DNA from: Strigops habroptila
Lineage: Eukaryota; Chordata; Aves; Psittaciformes; Psittacidae
Direction: 5' to 3'
Length of the DNA stretch: 64,000 nucleotides
NCBI RefSeq assembly: GCF_004027225.2
Contig: NC_044277.2
Span: forward strand, 72,727,900 to 72,791,899
Below, one piece after another: positions 39,094-50,256 of this stretch; position 1 is the first letter of the stretch, and every line of letters begins with the position of its first letter. Below the pieces are notes generated by a model, which did no database searches, was not told the origin of the DNA, and saw only the letters and a program-made list of their open reading frames with translations. Position numbers and translations under genes: made by a program.

Positions 39094-39135
39094 AATGGAA
39101 ACAGTACTAACTTATGGGTTAGTACTGTTTCCATT
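39094..39135. repeat. Perfect 18-bp inverted repeat
   Basis: AATGGAAACAGTACTAAC at 39094-39111, a six-base loop TTATGG, then the exact reverse complement at 39118-39135. Pairing stops at the next base on both sides. It could extrude as a hairpin in DNA or RNA. Confidence 0.95.
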
Positions 39136-40104
39136 AGTGCAAACACCAAGCAAACAAAAAGTAGGGCTTAGAAGATCACAGATATGTGACTGAGATTTGA
39201 GCATGTGTGTTAAGAATAAGTTATCTGATTTGGGGAAAAATGTTAAATGAGCACAATAGGAGGAAGTTCAGGTCATGCTGACATTAAATACCTGAAAAGG
39301 GCAGTAAAATCCTTATTATTGAAGCTTGAAAAGACCTTAAGTCGAGAAGAAATTGTGAATACTAATCAAGGCAGTTAAATAATATCAATATGAGTAATGG
39401 AGACTAGGAAAGTAGTATGCTTCCCACCCACCCCCCACTCCCCCAACAACCTAGAATCAAATTTGAGAAATGCTAATTAATGAAATTAAATAATTTAAAA
39501 TATCAAAAAATATCACTGGAGAGGGAAATACAGGGTGCAGGCATATGATGGAAAAACATGGTCACTATCCATCAATCGAGCTGCTTCTCTGTTTGCCTAA
39601 AGCATTATGTTAAACTACATCTCTGGAGTACTAAATAAGTCACCAGACAGCCATTACAATACAAATTTGGTGAGTTGTCTGAATAGGTGTAAATCCAAAG
39701 TGAGCTCCGTGTCAGTGGAACGAGCCTGCAGTTGGAACTGGCTTAGATCCCTGCACCCATGCTTCTGTGCTCAAGCCACTGCACCAGTTTCTTCTTAAAT
39801 CTGAGTATCTTCAATGGCTCTCCAGAGAAGTTTTGCTAAGGAAGCTGTTTTTGAAGGAGCTGATGGCAAGGGAAAATTTTTCCCTATAAAGTTCTGTACA
39901 GGGCTCATTTACTCCTGCTATTGCAATAACCAATGACATTCTCCTGATACCAAAAGAAAAGCGTTTACTATTGCTAAAAATCTCTGGGCTCTATTTCAAT
40001 TATTTTAGCTTGGGTACATCACTATTAAAAACAATTTTTCCACAGGATATTTCACAGGGCCATGACATGTGAAAGCCCTTTTCAGCACACAGATATAAAA
40101 GCAA
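39136..40104. other. No gene recognised, below the candidate SEMA5A 3' end
   Basis: AT-rich DNA with a C-rich stretch at about 39424-39445. If SEMA5A transcripts end lower than proposed, this would be part of the 3' UTR. Confidence 0.5.
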
Positions 40105-40190
40105 TTTATTCTGCAGCTGTACTGGCTTCAAAGCTTTATTTAAAAGTTGTGACCTTAAATTTCCCATTTATTTGAAATTTGATATTTATT
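40105..40190 (-). terminator. Cluster of four AATAAA polyadenylation signals, candidate SEMA5A 3' end
   Basis: On the minus strand AATAAA occurs four times within 86 bases: 40185-40190, 40167-40172, 40135-40140 and 40105-40110. It is the densest such group I noticed below the SEMA5A stop and would give a 3' UTR of about 6.2 kb. In AT-rich DNA single hexamers are expected by chance, so the call rests on clustering only. Confidence 0.25.
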
Positions 40191-43100
40191 TCACTTTCAG
40201 TCAATGCCTACTGCTGCAGCTAACAAAAGGGAAAATTCATTGAAAACCAAGGGCTTAGTGATTTAGCAAATATGATTGCTGAGTCCTGGAACATATACCG
40301 TTAATTACCCTCTATGATATTTTAAAATCCGAAGCTATTGTTGAATGAGGTTCATGGATAAGTTGTTTGGAGAAAAAAAAGAAAGAACAAAACCCAGCTG
40401 CTTTCTGCATTCTCAGCCTCTGGGGTTAGATTGTGAGAATGCTGAAAGCTACACAGATTGAATTTTGTTCTGAAATGATATTATGAAAATACCATCTCTG
40501 TAGCTTAGATGTTCCTTTCAGTTAAGGAATTGCCAGAATACATTCCGTTGAAGAAAAATTAAAGTGAGATAAACTGAGTATCAGTATAACAGTTTTTGCA
40601 CAGCCCTTGATGTCAGCTTTCCTCTACAAATTTTTAGCAGACTTTACTACTGGTATAAAGTCACTCCTTCAAATGGATAAATCCTCAGCTTGGTAGAGCT
40701 GTTATCAATTTCCCACAAGCAGAAAACAAAAAAGTGTCCAACCTAGATCCAAACAGCCAACTGGAAACAAAAGGTTTATCAGTTCCTGGTACACCTCTCA
40801 CTGTGCCTTCATTTGCACCATGGAGCAGTCCCAAAGCATGTCATGTGGTGTGTTGGGTTTTTTTGGTTGTTTCTGTTTGTTTGGGATTTTTAATGAATGA
40901 GAAACTAAAGGGTACACTCTAACTGGTAGTGGGTGTTCGGCCTGTGGGACAAGCCTGGTGTTAGTCCAAAATCCAGGAGTTCAGCACCAACTGTTTTGCT
41001 CTACAGATCTGCTCTGGTTCCCCCAGCCTTCTGCCAACACAGATATTACCAAAATGCCACCTGTTCTGTGGCCCTTAGTACTTGCAAAAACATTTTGTTC
41101 CCTCCTGGTTAACCTAGTGCTGAGAGTCTCACCAGTTAATTTCCCCCCTGATTCTGAGCAACAATCACAACTTTGCACAAGCACCAGTTGCAGTCAGACT
41201 AGTTTTTGCTTGACCAACTAGTTGGCTTGACTATCCAGGAGGTTACAGTCTCAATGGCCTCACCCTTGGCAGTTCCCAAAAAACCTCTAAGTTTCTGTGA
41301 AAGTTTATGGACAAGTTTGCCATGCCTTTAGTCACATTCTTGTATGTTTTTGATTCCACTTCTGCCAATCCTTGCTAGTGCTTCAGTTGAAATCTTTGCC
41401 AAACCTCCCAGGTTAGTGCATTTCCCTCTTTGCACCACCCCAGTTAGAAAATGTTGTTGCATGGCAACACGATGCAAAGCATTTCATTTAGTTACACAGA
41501 ACCCTCTAGCTAAAGGCCATTTCAGCTGCACACAGATTTGTTTTTGTGGAGAAGAGAAAAAGAAAGGGAAAACATTCACAGATCCCAGAACCCTTCTTTA
41601 TTTGGAAGAATGACTTTTAAATGAACTCAAGCAGTATCTTGTTTTATCATTCATTTATTTAGCAAAGAAAGGAATGGATTCAAATACCCCACACAATGAA
41701 CACGTATCTATTCCCTGATATTAAGATGCAGATCTGCTTGTGAACAATTTTAAATGAATCTGTTTTCTTACTATTGAAGTCATCTTGTACTGTGCATGGA
41801 TTTGTGCAGAAGCAATATATTTTGGGCTCAATCCTGTAAAAACATTAAAATAAGTAATTTGTTACACCCATACCACTGAACTTGGTGTGGTTACTTACGT
41901 GACGAGTAAAATCATACTCAAGAGCCTAGCTTTTGCCAATCTAAATTTAGGCATCCAAATGACTGAGTATTAGAAGTGTGTCTCTCTAGGCTCACTATAG
42001 TTTTGAGCAAAAGGCACAAGCCCTCACTAGAATGTAACTCTGCCCATCTAAGCATATTCTCCCATATGAGACATAGAGGGTGCTGGTGGCAGCTACAATC
42101 AGAAGTTGGTCAGATGCCTCAAGCAGAGCAAGATAAGCTTGGACCAAACTGTTTACAGAATTGATCTCATACAGCGAAGCCATTATGCATACAATTAACT
42201 TTAGGAATGTGCTTATGTTGCGCTGATTTTAATAAAACTGGTCCCACATTTAAAGAAGTGACTATATTTGTTCTACAATTCTGAGGGAAAAAATATTGAA
42301 ACGTTTATGCCTATTAACATTTTTGTTGCATCTGGGACCTCTTACTCTCTTTTCCGGTTTCAACAGCCATATGGTCTGATGCTTTGAGAACTTTCTTCAC
42401 TTAACATAAGTGCTTTGGTAGCTCTTGATTTGTACACTGACATGGTATTTTTCCAGAGGTTACTGTGGAGCTCTGGTCAAGCTAACTAAACCCACAGTAT
42501 CCTATATCCATCTGAGACTTTAATCAGTACTGCTTAATAGCCTGGAAATCAGAGCCATTTAAGCCCCATTCTTTCTCCCACTCTCGCAAGAAAATCCTAA
42601 TCCTAGTCAAAAATCTCTTGATTAGCTTTAGCCAAATGACACTGCTCCAACAGCAGGTGACTGCAAATGGCTGGAAAAGCTTCCATGTAAAGTAACTTTA
42701 AATGACCATAAAGGTCATTAGACTTAAATCAAAGTACAAGATAAAACTGCAAGCACAGGAGTCCATTTTCTAAGAAACCAAGGAATGTATGCTGTGTATC
42801 AATCAGACACAAAAAGAGGCCCAAAATGTGTACTCAAACACAATTCTACTTTGGCTTGTCCAGTGAAAGTATATAGTGTAAAGGATCTGACTGGCTATCC
42901 TGCTTCCTTCTCACTCCATGTAGCAGGGTTACAAAGAAACAGATTCACACAGAGAATCTTGACCTATCTGTCAAAATGTTTGCATTCAAAACAGAGGAAC
43001 ATTTTAAAATTTATGCAAGCAGTACAAAAGTGGTTTAGTAATATTAACTATTGGCATCAGAGGTAATACAATTATTTATCCAAAAAAGATAACTTTATCT

Positions 43101-46100
43101 AAGCAAAAAGATAAGGGGTATTTAAGCATGGCATTTAATGGGCAAGTGAGTTGATTTTCCCTTTCCAAAAAGAGAACAATACTGTAAGAACCAAATTTTT
43201 CCTTTGTGCACATTTGAGAGCTCTTTCAGCTTAAACAAGATTTGCAGGAAAATGCTTACTCATTACATTTTTGGCAAAAGAAATGTAAGAGCTTTCATGG
43301 GGAAAACTGCTTTTCACCAAAATGTGTGTGCCTATTAAAAAAAAAAAAAAGCTAAATAAAGTAAATTGAAAATTAAGAGATTGCAATTTGCTTTGCACCA
43401 TGTCTTAGGAAAGGCTGTATTAAACTACCTGGGCAGCTGTGCAGAGCTCGGGAGGTGAAAATACTGACATAGGCAGTGCATCTGCGGTCCTGTGATTTAG
43501 AGGAATGTAATTTAGGAAGCTAAATTACAAAAAAAAGTTTAAAAGAAACACTTTTCTGACAATTTGGTGTGGTGTTTAAGTGGCATCACATGGGAGTTGC
43601 TCAAAGGTCTGGAATGCCTGAAATACTCCTTGGGGAGATGATGGAAGTATGAGCAGACTGAGCACCTGCTAAATGCACTTCTACCTATGATCATGCAGAC
43701 TTAATCTAGGGTATTATTACCGCATATATAACACAAATCTAACATATGTATCTATCCATGGAAAGAATGGAAAATAGATCACTGTAAAGACAGGCGTGCT
43801 TCAAACTACTGAAGAGTTAAAAAAAAAAAAAAAGCTTATTTCAGATAATTTTCATTAAAAAAGGTTAAAATAAAAATACATAGTTCAAATATTTTTAAGG
43901 TATTGGTCTCATAACTAATAGTCTAAATATAAAATCCATAAGCCAGACTAATGTGCTCTTCGTACAGGGCAGAGAGGAACAGTGGTGTGCATATTTGTGT
44001 ATGTGCGTGTGCTGCTTTTTCTTGGCAGTTGCAGCAATATAGATATTATTTTCTTTATTTTACTAAATGTAAAATTTTATCTTTTGGCATGAACAGAGTG
44101 ATTCAGATACTGGACTGGTTACGATTCGGACAGCTTTTTCTCCTTCTATCTGTTTCACTGAATTTTCTTGCAGAGAAAATTTCCTCTTACCAAGGGCAAT
44201 CAGCTAATTTCTTCCTGGAAAACCAAATCTAATATACAGTAAAAAAAAAATCACAAATTATACAGAACTAGTATTATTATACTTTCTGGAGATGAACTGG
44301 TGTGAGGGTGGGGTGCTTTCTTTTGACTGAGGGGGAGAATTATTCAGCTGGAAAAAATGGGCAGCTGATCTTAATTATTTTCATAGATGCTAAATGTGCA
44401 TTCATTTTGCTGCATGGCTTTTCAAAGACTACGTGCTTTGCATTTTTTCATTTTACTGCAGAACAGAGATAGCAAGCATAGTGCTACATTCAGCTCTATC
44501 CCCATTCAAACGTTGCTCACTGCTATCATTAGAGATGGTGTTTACCCTTGCTATGTGAGTGGCTGGACTACCAAGATGGCGCTCAAATGGAGTCTCACAT
44601 GATCAATATTTCTTGGTACTTTTTGCCTTTTTTTTTTGTTGTGAATCCTTATAATCTGTACATGTTTTTCTCTATTTGCCTATCATAGTGTAACCTAATG
44701 ATCAAGGACTCTAAACACAGAATGGAAACATTTCCACTCTGTTTCTCCTCGCATACCTTCGTGGTATTCCAGTGCGATGATCTCTGCATCTAGCATGCTC
44801 AAAAAACTGAAAGCCTAATTCTTTACTCCTTTATATTAATTTTTAATTTCTTTTCACAAGCTTCTGAGAATAGCAAATACTGTCTTACTACTAAGTACTC
44901 TGGAAAATCTGGCCCAAATCCCTGCCCTTTTCTTTTTAGTTATACACCTGGAATTTCAGATACAAAAATAACAATGTCATGAATGTGGGTGAAGACAGAG
45001 AGAACAAAGAAAAATGGTATAAAAATTCTTTCTGTTTCCTCTCCTGCCACTAAAAAAGGAATTAAAACTGATAACTTAAAACTCAAACAGTATTTTAAAT
45101 ATTTACATCAATGAAGTCCAACAACATAATCACTTAAAACACCATAAGAATGTTCCTCTAGGGGCTGACTAGCGTGGGTTGGACATGGCAGCAAGATGAG
45201 ATGCTTTGCAAATAATCTGTGTTTTCTGAGCCAGCTTTGCTTGTCAGACGTGCATATAAAGTGAAAGCAGAAAGAGAAAAGCAGATCTATGATTATGCCT
45301 AGTACCCCCAAGAGCCTGAGACAGCACACAACATGGTGCAGTTGTATCTTTCCATGACCAGCCTGATGGCGAGTGCACACCAGAGTGAGGAATGGGTTCC
45401 CATTCGTACACACCAAGGAAAGGAAGCCTGGGGGATGCCATGACTTCTGCAAACCTGCATGCTGCAGCAAGGCTGTTTACTAGCGACACACAGAAAAATA
45501 TTCCAGTGTGCCTTTCGTATCTGCCCTCCTCCGTTGGCCTCCCCGTGGGACATGCCCTTCCAGACTCTCCCAAAAATTAAACTGAACTAGGTGAATGCTT
45601 TATGTGACTGAGCTTGGCTCACAACTAGAAACCACTAACCCTGTAGCCTTCTGGGTTAATTACAAGTCTATATCCCTCAGTACAGCCTTAGTTGTCTGCA
45701 CTCTGAACTGCAGCTAGAGTGATTTACAGGCCAGCAAGATCAGCCTTACAGAGCCCAGAGCTGCAGAGCATCGCTATACCACCACATTTCTTCTTGTCAT
45801 TGTAACCAGCACCGTGTGAGCTGTTTTTGGAGGTGTGAACTTCAGGAGACTGCACAGAGGGCTCCCATGGCTAACAGCAGAGCTCCCTTTTCAAGCCTCA
45901 TCGAAATAAAAGACAATGCTTAAAAAGAAAATTAGATTTGTACTCCTGGCCCAGATTTAAGGGGTAACATTGTGGGTTCCTTTAAAGCTCAGGAATTACT
46001 TAGTCACTTGTTAGAGCAACCTGACTGGAAGTTAATGTAACTGAGTGAAGCAATGAAATCCTCATGAGTGGTCCAGCGACACTGAGGGATCTATAGCTGC

Positions 46101-46315
46101 ACCCGACACTGAAGGCCAACCTTGCACTCTGCAAAGAAAACATCATGTCACAAGCAGGTGTTTTGGGCTTTTGGCAGCAATGGGACACTGATGGCTTGGA
46201 TTGTGCTTGAAATGTCTCTGAACTTCATCTCTGAAGCCTCAATCACATGAGCAGTCAAGTAGCACAGGCCTTGGGGACTGGGGAGTTACAGGAGGCCAGA
46301 AAATACACAAGCCCA
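40105..46315 (-). other. SEMA5A: Probable SEMA5A 3' untranslated region (extent inferred)
   Basis: The region directly downstream of the SEMA5A stop on the minus strand must begin the 3' UTR. Mammalian SEMA5A mRNAs have a 3' UTR of several kilobases (recollection), and no acceptor-like exon or other gene is seen here. The stretch is AT-rich with A and T runs, plus a somewhat GC-richer part at about 45.1-45.6 kb that holds overlapping open frames on both strands which I regard as chance. Isolated AATAAA signals on the minus strand lie at about 44054-44059, 41654-41659 and 41597-41602, so shorter forms are possible. The lower boundary given is the outermost signal in a cluster and is a guess. 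Confidence 0.4.
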
Positions 46316-46435
46316 TTAGTACTCATCATAATTATTGATATCTGTAAAATAGGTATTAGAGTAAGTCTTTGCAGTGAGATGTGGATTGAAGTATTTGTTT
46401 CTCTCCTCCAGAATCAGGTTGTTTTTGTTAAATGC
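46316..46435 (-). CDS. SEMA5A: SEMA5A last coding exon with stop codon
   Basis: Encodes the final 39 residues of the semaphorin 5A cytoplasmic tail plus the TAA stop at 46316-46318. It opens AFNKNNLILEERNKYFNPHL and ends TDINNYDEY. The acceptor is a long T/C tract ending CCCCTAG immediately upstream (46436 and above); the exon joins the previous one in phase 0 as VEAIK-AFNKNN. Against the mammalian tail as I remember it there are three conservative-looking changes (G to A in HLTAK, A to T in SNTYF, L to I in TDINN). No ordinary long open frame marks this exon; it was found by searching for the known C-terminus and then checking the splice site. Confidence 0.95.
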   Translation of the reverse strand, partial: AFNKNNLILEERNKYFNPHLTAKTYSNTYFTDINNYDEY

Positions 46436-47799
46436 CTAGGGGGGGAAAAAAAAAAGATAAGAAAATGGGAAGGACAGAGGAAACATAGCTACTAAGTGCC
46501 CTTTCACCAAGGCAATTTTTGTGGCAAATATCCGTGTATAATAAATCAGTCCAAAATGCATTGAGAAATACCTGCACATTTACAAAAACTTGCTTTTGCA
46601 TGTATCTTCTTGCATAATAACATTCCTACAAAAAGCAAGGCTACTTAATAAAGTAAATCCAGGCACTTTCCCCCAGTATTATAAAACTAATTTTACAATT
46701 AAAAATAGTTTTAATCACACATATCCAGTTTTTCCTATTAGAATAATTCGCTCATTATCTTTTTACTGAATAAGAGGGGTTTTTTTTACTTCATTAATTC
46801 CTTGATTTTCAAATGCAACATGTAGGAGAAATGTCTGAAGGTCTTAAGAGGGTAAATCTGGCTTTTCAAAAAGTGATGGGGGTATTTAGAATATGAATTG
46901 TCAAAGGTGATTTTTGTTTGTGTAGCTATTCAGAGAGATGATTAGTGGAATTTGGAAAACCTTTGAATTAGGTACCTATTCCACTACTGATCACAAAATC
47001 TAGACTTCTCTTGTAATTTTTAATGAAGTTCTTAAAAATTTCTTTAATTAGAAAAAAAAAAGCAGAAATTTAAAACTGGATTATGCAGGTAGGATTTAAG
47101 AAAAATCTTCTTTTACAAAAACCTGAATGAATAAACTGTGTAATCTGAAGATACAGAACTAAGTATTTTCAAAATGCTCATTCTTTCTTAATTCAGTGTA
47201 TCTGAAAAGCTATTCTAAAAGGTCAACAAAAAAAATTACTGTTTGGGAACAATGATCATATGATACAGATGTCATGCCAGAATCAGCTAATGTAAATCTG
47301 TACTGTTCATTTACAGAATATTTTGGGTTATGAACACTAGCTGAAAGTCTGACCCAGAATATATTCACCAGATACACCTCCTGTATAGTGCAGGAAGATG
47401 AGCCATAGCATTGGAGCCAAAGGATTACCTTCAATATAAGTCATGATGACTGTTAATGGCTGTATTTATTTCTTGAACAAGCCACTAGGGATCACAATTA
47501 GGTTAAAAAACCTCTACAAAACAAAACTTGAGTGGTCTGTTTTTTTCCAGGAAAGGCTGCTACCATATAAATTACACATGCACACAAAATCAAACTTCCT
47601 GTGTAATCGAGATTGACAAAGGAAAGGATCTGTAACTACAATACCTCAAGTGAAATCTATTTTTTTCATTAACAATCAGCATAAATTGAGTTCAGATGCC
47701 ACTGCAGGAAACTTGCAAGTAGAATTCTTTTGATACAGCAGAACTGTTGTCTAGGACAATATACCTTGTGCATTATAGAGCTCTCAACCCACTTCTCAC
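46436..47799 (-). other. SEMA5A last intron
   Basis: An intron of 1364 bases between the transmembrane exon and the final coding exon, bounded by GTGAGA and CCCCTAG. It is AT-rich, with A and T runs near 46770-46780 and 47050-47060. I see no repeat family or gene inside it. Confidence 0.85.
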
Positions 47800-48011
47800 C
47801 TTGATGGCTTCTACAGAATCATATTTGTCCAGTTTGTTGATATGGTTGGTAATGCTGGTATTTAAAGGAGCTGGTGACACCGGATGGATGACAGTTGCAT
47901 CATGGGACTGTTGTTGATACCGTTGGCAATAAGTGTAAACAAGCAGGGTAAGAAGGCAACCAAGTATTGAGCTACTTAATCCCACTGCGATCATGTGAAA
48001 CATATTGAACT
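47800..48011 (-). CDS. SEMA5A: SEMA5A exon: transmembrane segment and start of cytoplasmic tail
   Basis: Encodes about 70 residues: a hydrophobic transmembrane helix (MIAVGLSSSILGCLLTLLVY) followed by a polar cytoplasmic segment that starts TYCQRYQQQSHD and ends DKYDSVEAIK. This anchors semaphorin 5A in the plasma membrane with the thrombospondin stalk outside. The acceptor is CTCTGCAG before AGTTCAAT, the donor is AAG before GTGAGA; the exon is 212 bases, entering in phase 1 and leaving in phase 0. The open frame continues about nine codons past the donor into the intron before a stop, so the donor rather than the stop sets the end. The cytoplasmic sequence is, as far as I recall, almost identical to mammalian SEMA5A, which makes this the strongest single identification in the window. 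Confidence 0.97.
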
Positions 48012-50208
48012 CTGCAGAGTGGAGACCAGAAGACAGTCTTATTTTTAAGGAAGTAGCAATAAAAGCTGAAGACTGGGGGAAAATGTAGGCAAGTGCTTAA
48101 TTCAAATAAGGGTAAGGGAAATTCCATGTGTTTCCGAGAAACATCACAAGTGCAATGGTTTATCCCTACAGTAGCAAATGCATTGCACTTCCCTGAAAGG
48201 ATCATTATAAGAATGTTAGATATCCATACATCTCTGTAAGTATTGACTGAGATTTTTGAAAGATGCTTAAACAAGTTCAGAACCCAAATAACAGATGAAT
48301 GAATTGCATTTTGTACATTTGAATAGTTCAGCAAAATTTTTCTTTGGACTGTATAAAAACACTTTATTATATATAAATTATGTATATAGAGTATATACAT
48401 AACTTTTTTTCAGTGAACTACAATATCTAACTAACTAACAAAATCCTGATATTTTTGAATCACAATCCTGCTTTCCCTAAAATGTTTTCCATATCCCCTT
48501 TATTTGGTACATGCCCCAGAAGCAGTGGCACACATTTTTTTCATCCCTGCTTTGGTTCTTGCTAGGTCTCTGTTTCTGTATCTTTGATATGTGGCCAACT
48601 TTTTTCCTTCTCCAGCTTTCAGAATATTTCTCTAAATGTAAGGGAGGGGGTAAGGAAGAAATGGTAGTGTTTTTAAGGGGAAAATGGGAAAGTGGAGTGG
48701 GGGGCATGGCAGAAAGATTGGGTCTTTAAAGCTCATTGTGCTTTTAACCATTGCAGCCAGAGAGTGCAAAGACAACAACTCAGAACCCATCAGTCTCCTG
48801 TCTGCTCTGCCCTTCAAAAAGATGCTATGGGATCAGACGATGGGAAACCCTCTCCAAATATGCAAGGATTAAAGCTGAGAGGAAGCTCATTTCTGCATGA
48901 AACTGCAAAAGGGAATCTAAAGCACAATCATGCCCTGATGTTACTGGACAGAGATAACAGGGCAGATGTTGCACCAGTCGGATTAGCTCAAAATGAACAA
49001 ATTGAACTGCTTTTCATTGTTATTTCAAACTGAAGCTGTGTTTTTTTTATTAGGAAAGAGGTATTAGTAAAAAGCTCATGTTGGAAATTTCATCTTAACA
49101 TTACTGAAAATTTGTTTGTGGTGGCCTAAATGCACAAATGAAAGATTTTAAACTGAAAGAATGGCACTAGTCTGAAGAACATCTGCTAGACGCTTTTCAC
49201 TGTAATACAGAAAAATAGGCCAGCACATGGATCCCATTTTTGCAATGCCCAAGGTAGGACCTTTGCATGCCTACTGGGTATTTAGAAACACAAAAATTTA
49301 GGTGACTGTTGACTGCCCCAATATATAAATTATCACTGAAATATCCTTCTACACTTTCATGAGAGTTTCCCACTGTTGCATAACTTGGCAAAAGGTTTTC
49401 AGAGTACCACTGCTAAAGAAAAGAAATCAAATCAGATTATTCTTGCTCCCATAACAAGTTACCATGCACACTAGTACACTTGTATAACCCCTGTGTTTTC
49501 ATTGTCCCTTATTAGGTTAAAAATGCAGTTTATCTGTGCATGGAAGAATACTAGAACCGGCCAGAGCTATTACCATGACGACACAGACTAAGCGTGATAG
49601 CTCAGCACAAAAAAGCCGGTCATTTTTCCTTTTTCTTCACCTTACTATTATTTATTTGGGTTTTTTTAAAAACAGTTCTCTCTTTAAAGATTTGTTTTGC
49701 TAGTATCAGGACTCTCTGGAATAGAAATATTTTCTTTTACTTTTTAGTTTTGTCTCTGGCAGCAAAGCTGAAAACGATTCCCAGATACAGTCTGAGATAT
49801 TAAATGGGTTAGCAGGCTGGCTTTCTGCTATTTATTTGGAGTCCCAAAGAGGTTTGTGAAATTATTATTCTGAAAAAGGTGGAGTAACTTTACAAATTTT
49901 GACCTACAGATAATTAGCATATAATAGGAATTTCTTTTTGAGACAAGGGTAACTGCCATACTGAAAAGGAAGAAAATACAAACATCCAGTAATGCATGTT
50001 CTTGTCTCAAAGGTCAGCAATGGCAGATGGATATTTAATGAGAAATCCTGTAGTAACTATTTCTCTCTTTCTGTGCAAGTGTAAATAATGAGAATAAGGC
50101 ATTTGGAAGTTAGAATAAAACTAAGAGAGGGCAAAAGGTGAAACAAAAGCAAACAACAGGAAATCAGTATTTCAGCATTTAATACACATCTGGAGCTGAA
50201 AAGCTTAC
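48012..50208 (-). other. SEMA5A intron upstream of the transmembrane exon
   Basis: An intron of 2197 bases with canonical ends. It contains a TA-rich stretch at about 48367-48400 and a purine-rich patch at 48640-48720. Several short open frames overlap here on both strands without any recognisable protein. Confidence 0.85.
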
Positions 50209-50256
50209 CGCCACATCGTTTTTCTTCTATGCTGCTGGATCGTGCCACTGATATTT
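50209..50256 (-). CDS. SEMA5A: SEMA5A 48-base juxtamembrane exon
   Basis: A very short exon encoding the extracellular linker between the last thrombospondin repeat and the membrane. The translation is ISVARSSSIEEKRCG with split codons at both ends. The acceptor ends TTTCTAG at 50257 and the donor is GGCG before GTAAGC at 50208. The first two bases complete a Glu codon with the G of the preceding exon, and the last G joins AG of the next exon to make a Glu, giving the continuous order FIP-E-ISVARSSSIEEKRCG-E-FNMFHM. Mammalian SEMA5A has nearly the same linker (VSVARSSSVEEKRCGEF by recollection). The exon is too short to be found by open-frame length; it was placed by homology, splice signals and phase. 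Confidence 0.93.

Noticed and set aside
39094..39135. Hairpin considered as a microRNA precursor
   Set aside because: The 18-bp stem with six-base loop is shorter than a normal precursor, and pairing stops at once outside it.
45108..45573. Overlapping open frames of 84-120 codons on both strands
   Set aside because: They lie in the likely SEMA5A 3' UTR, conflict with each other and show no motif.
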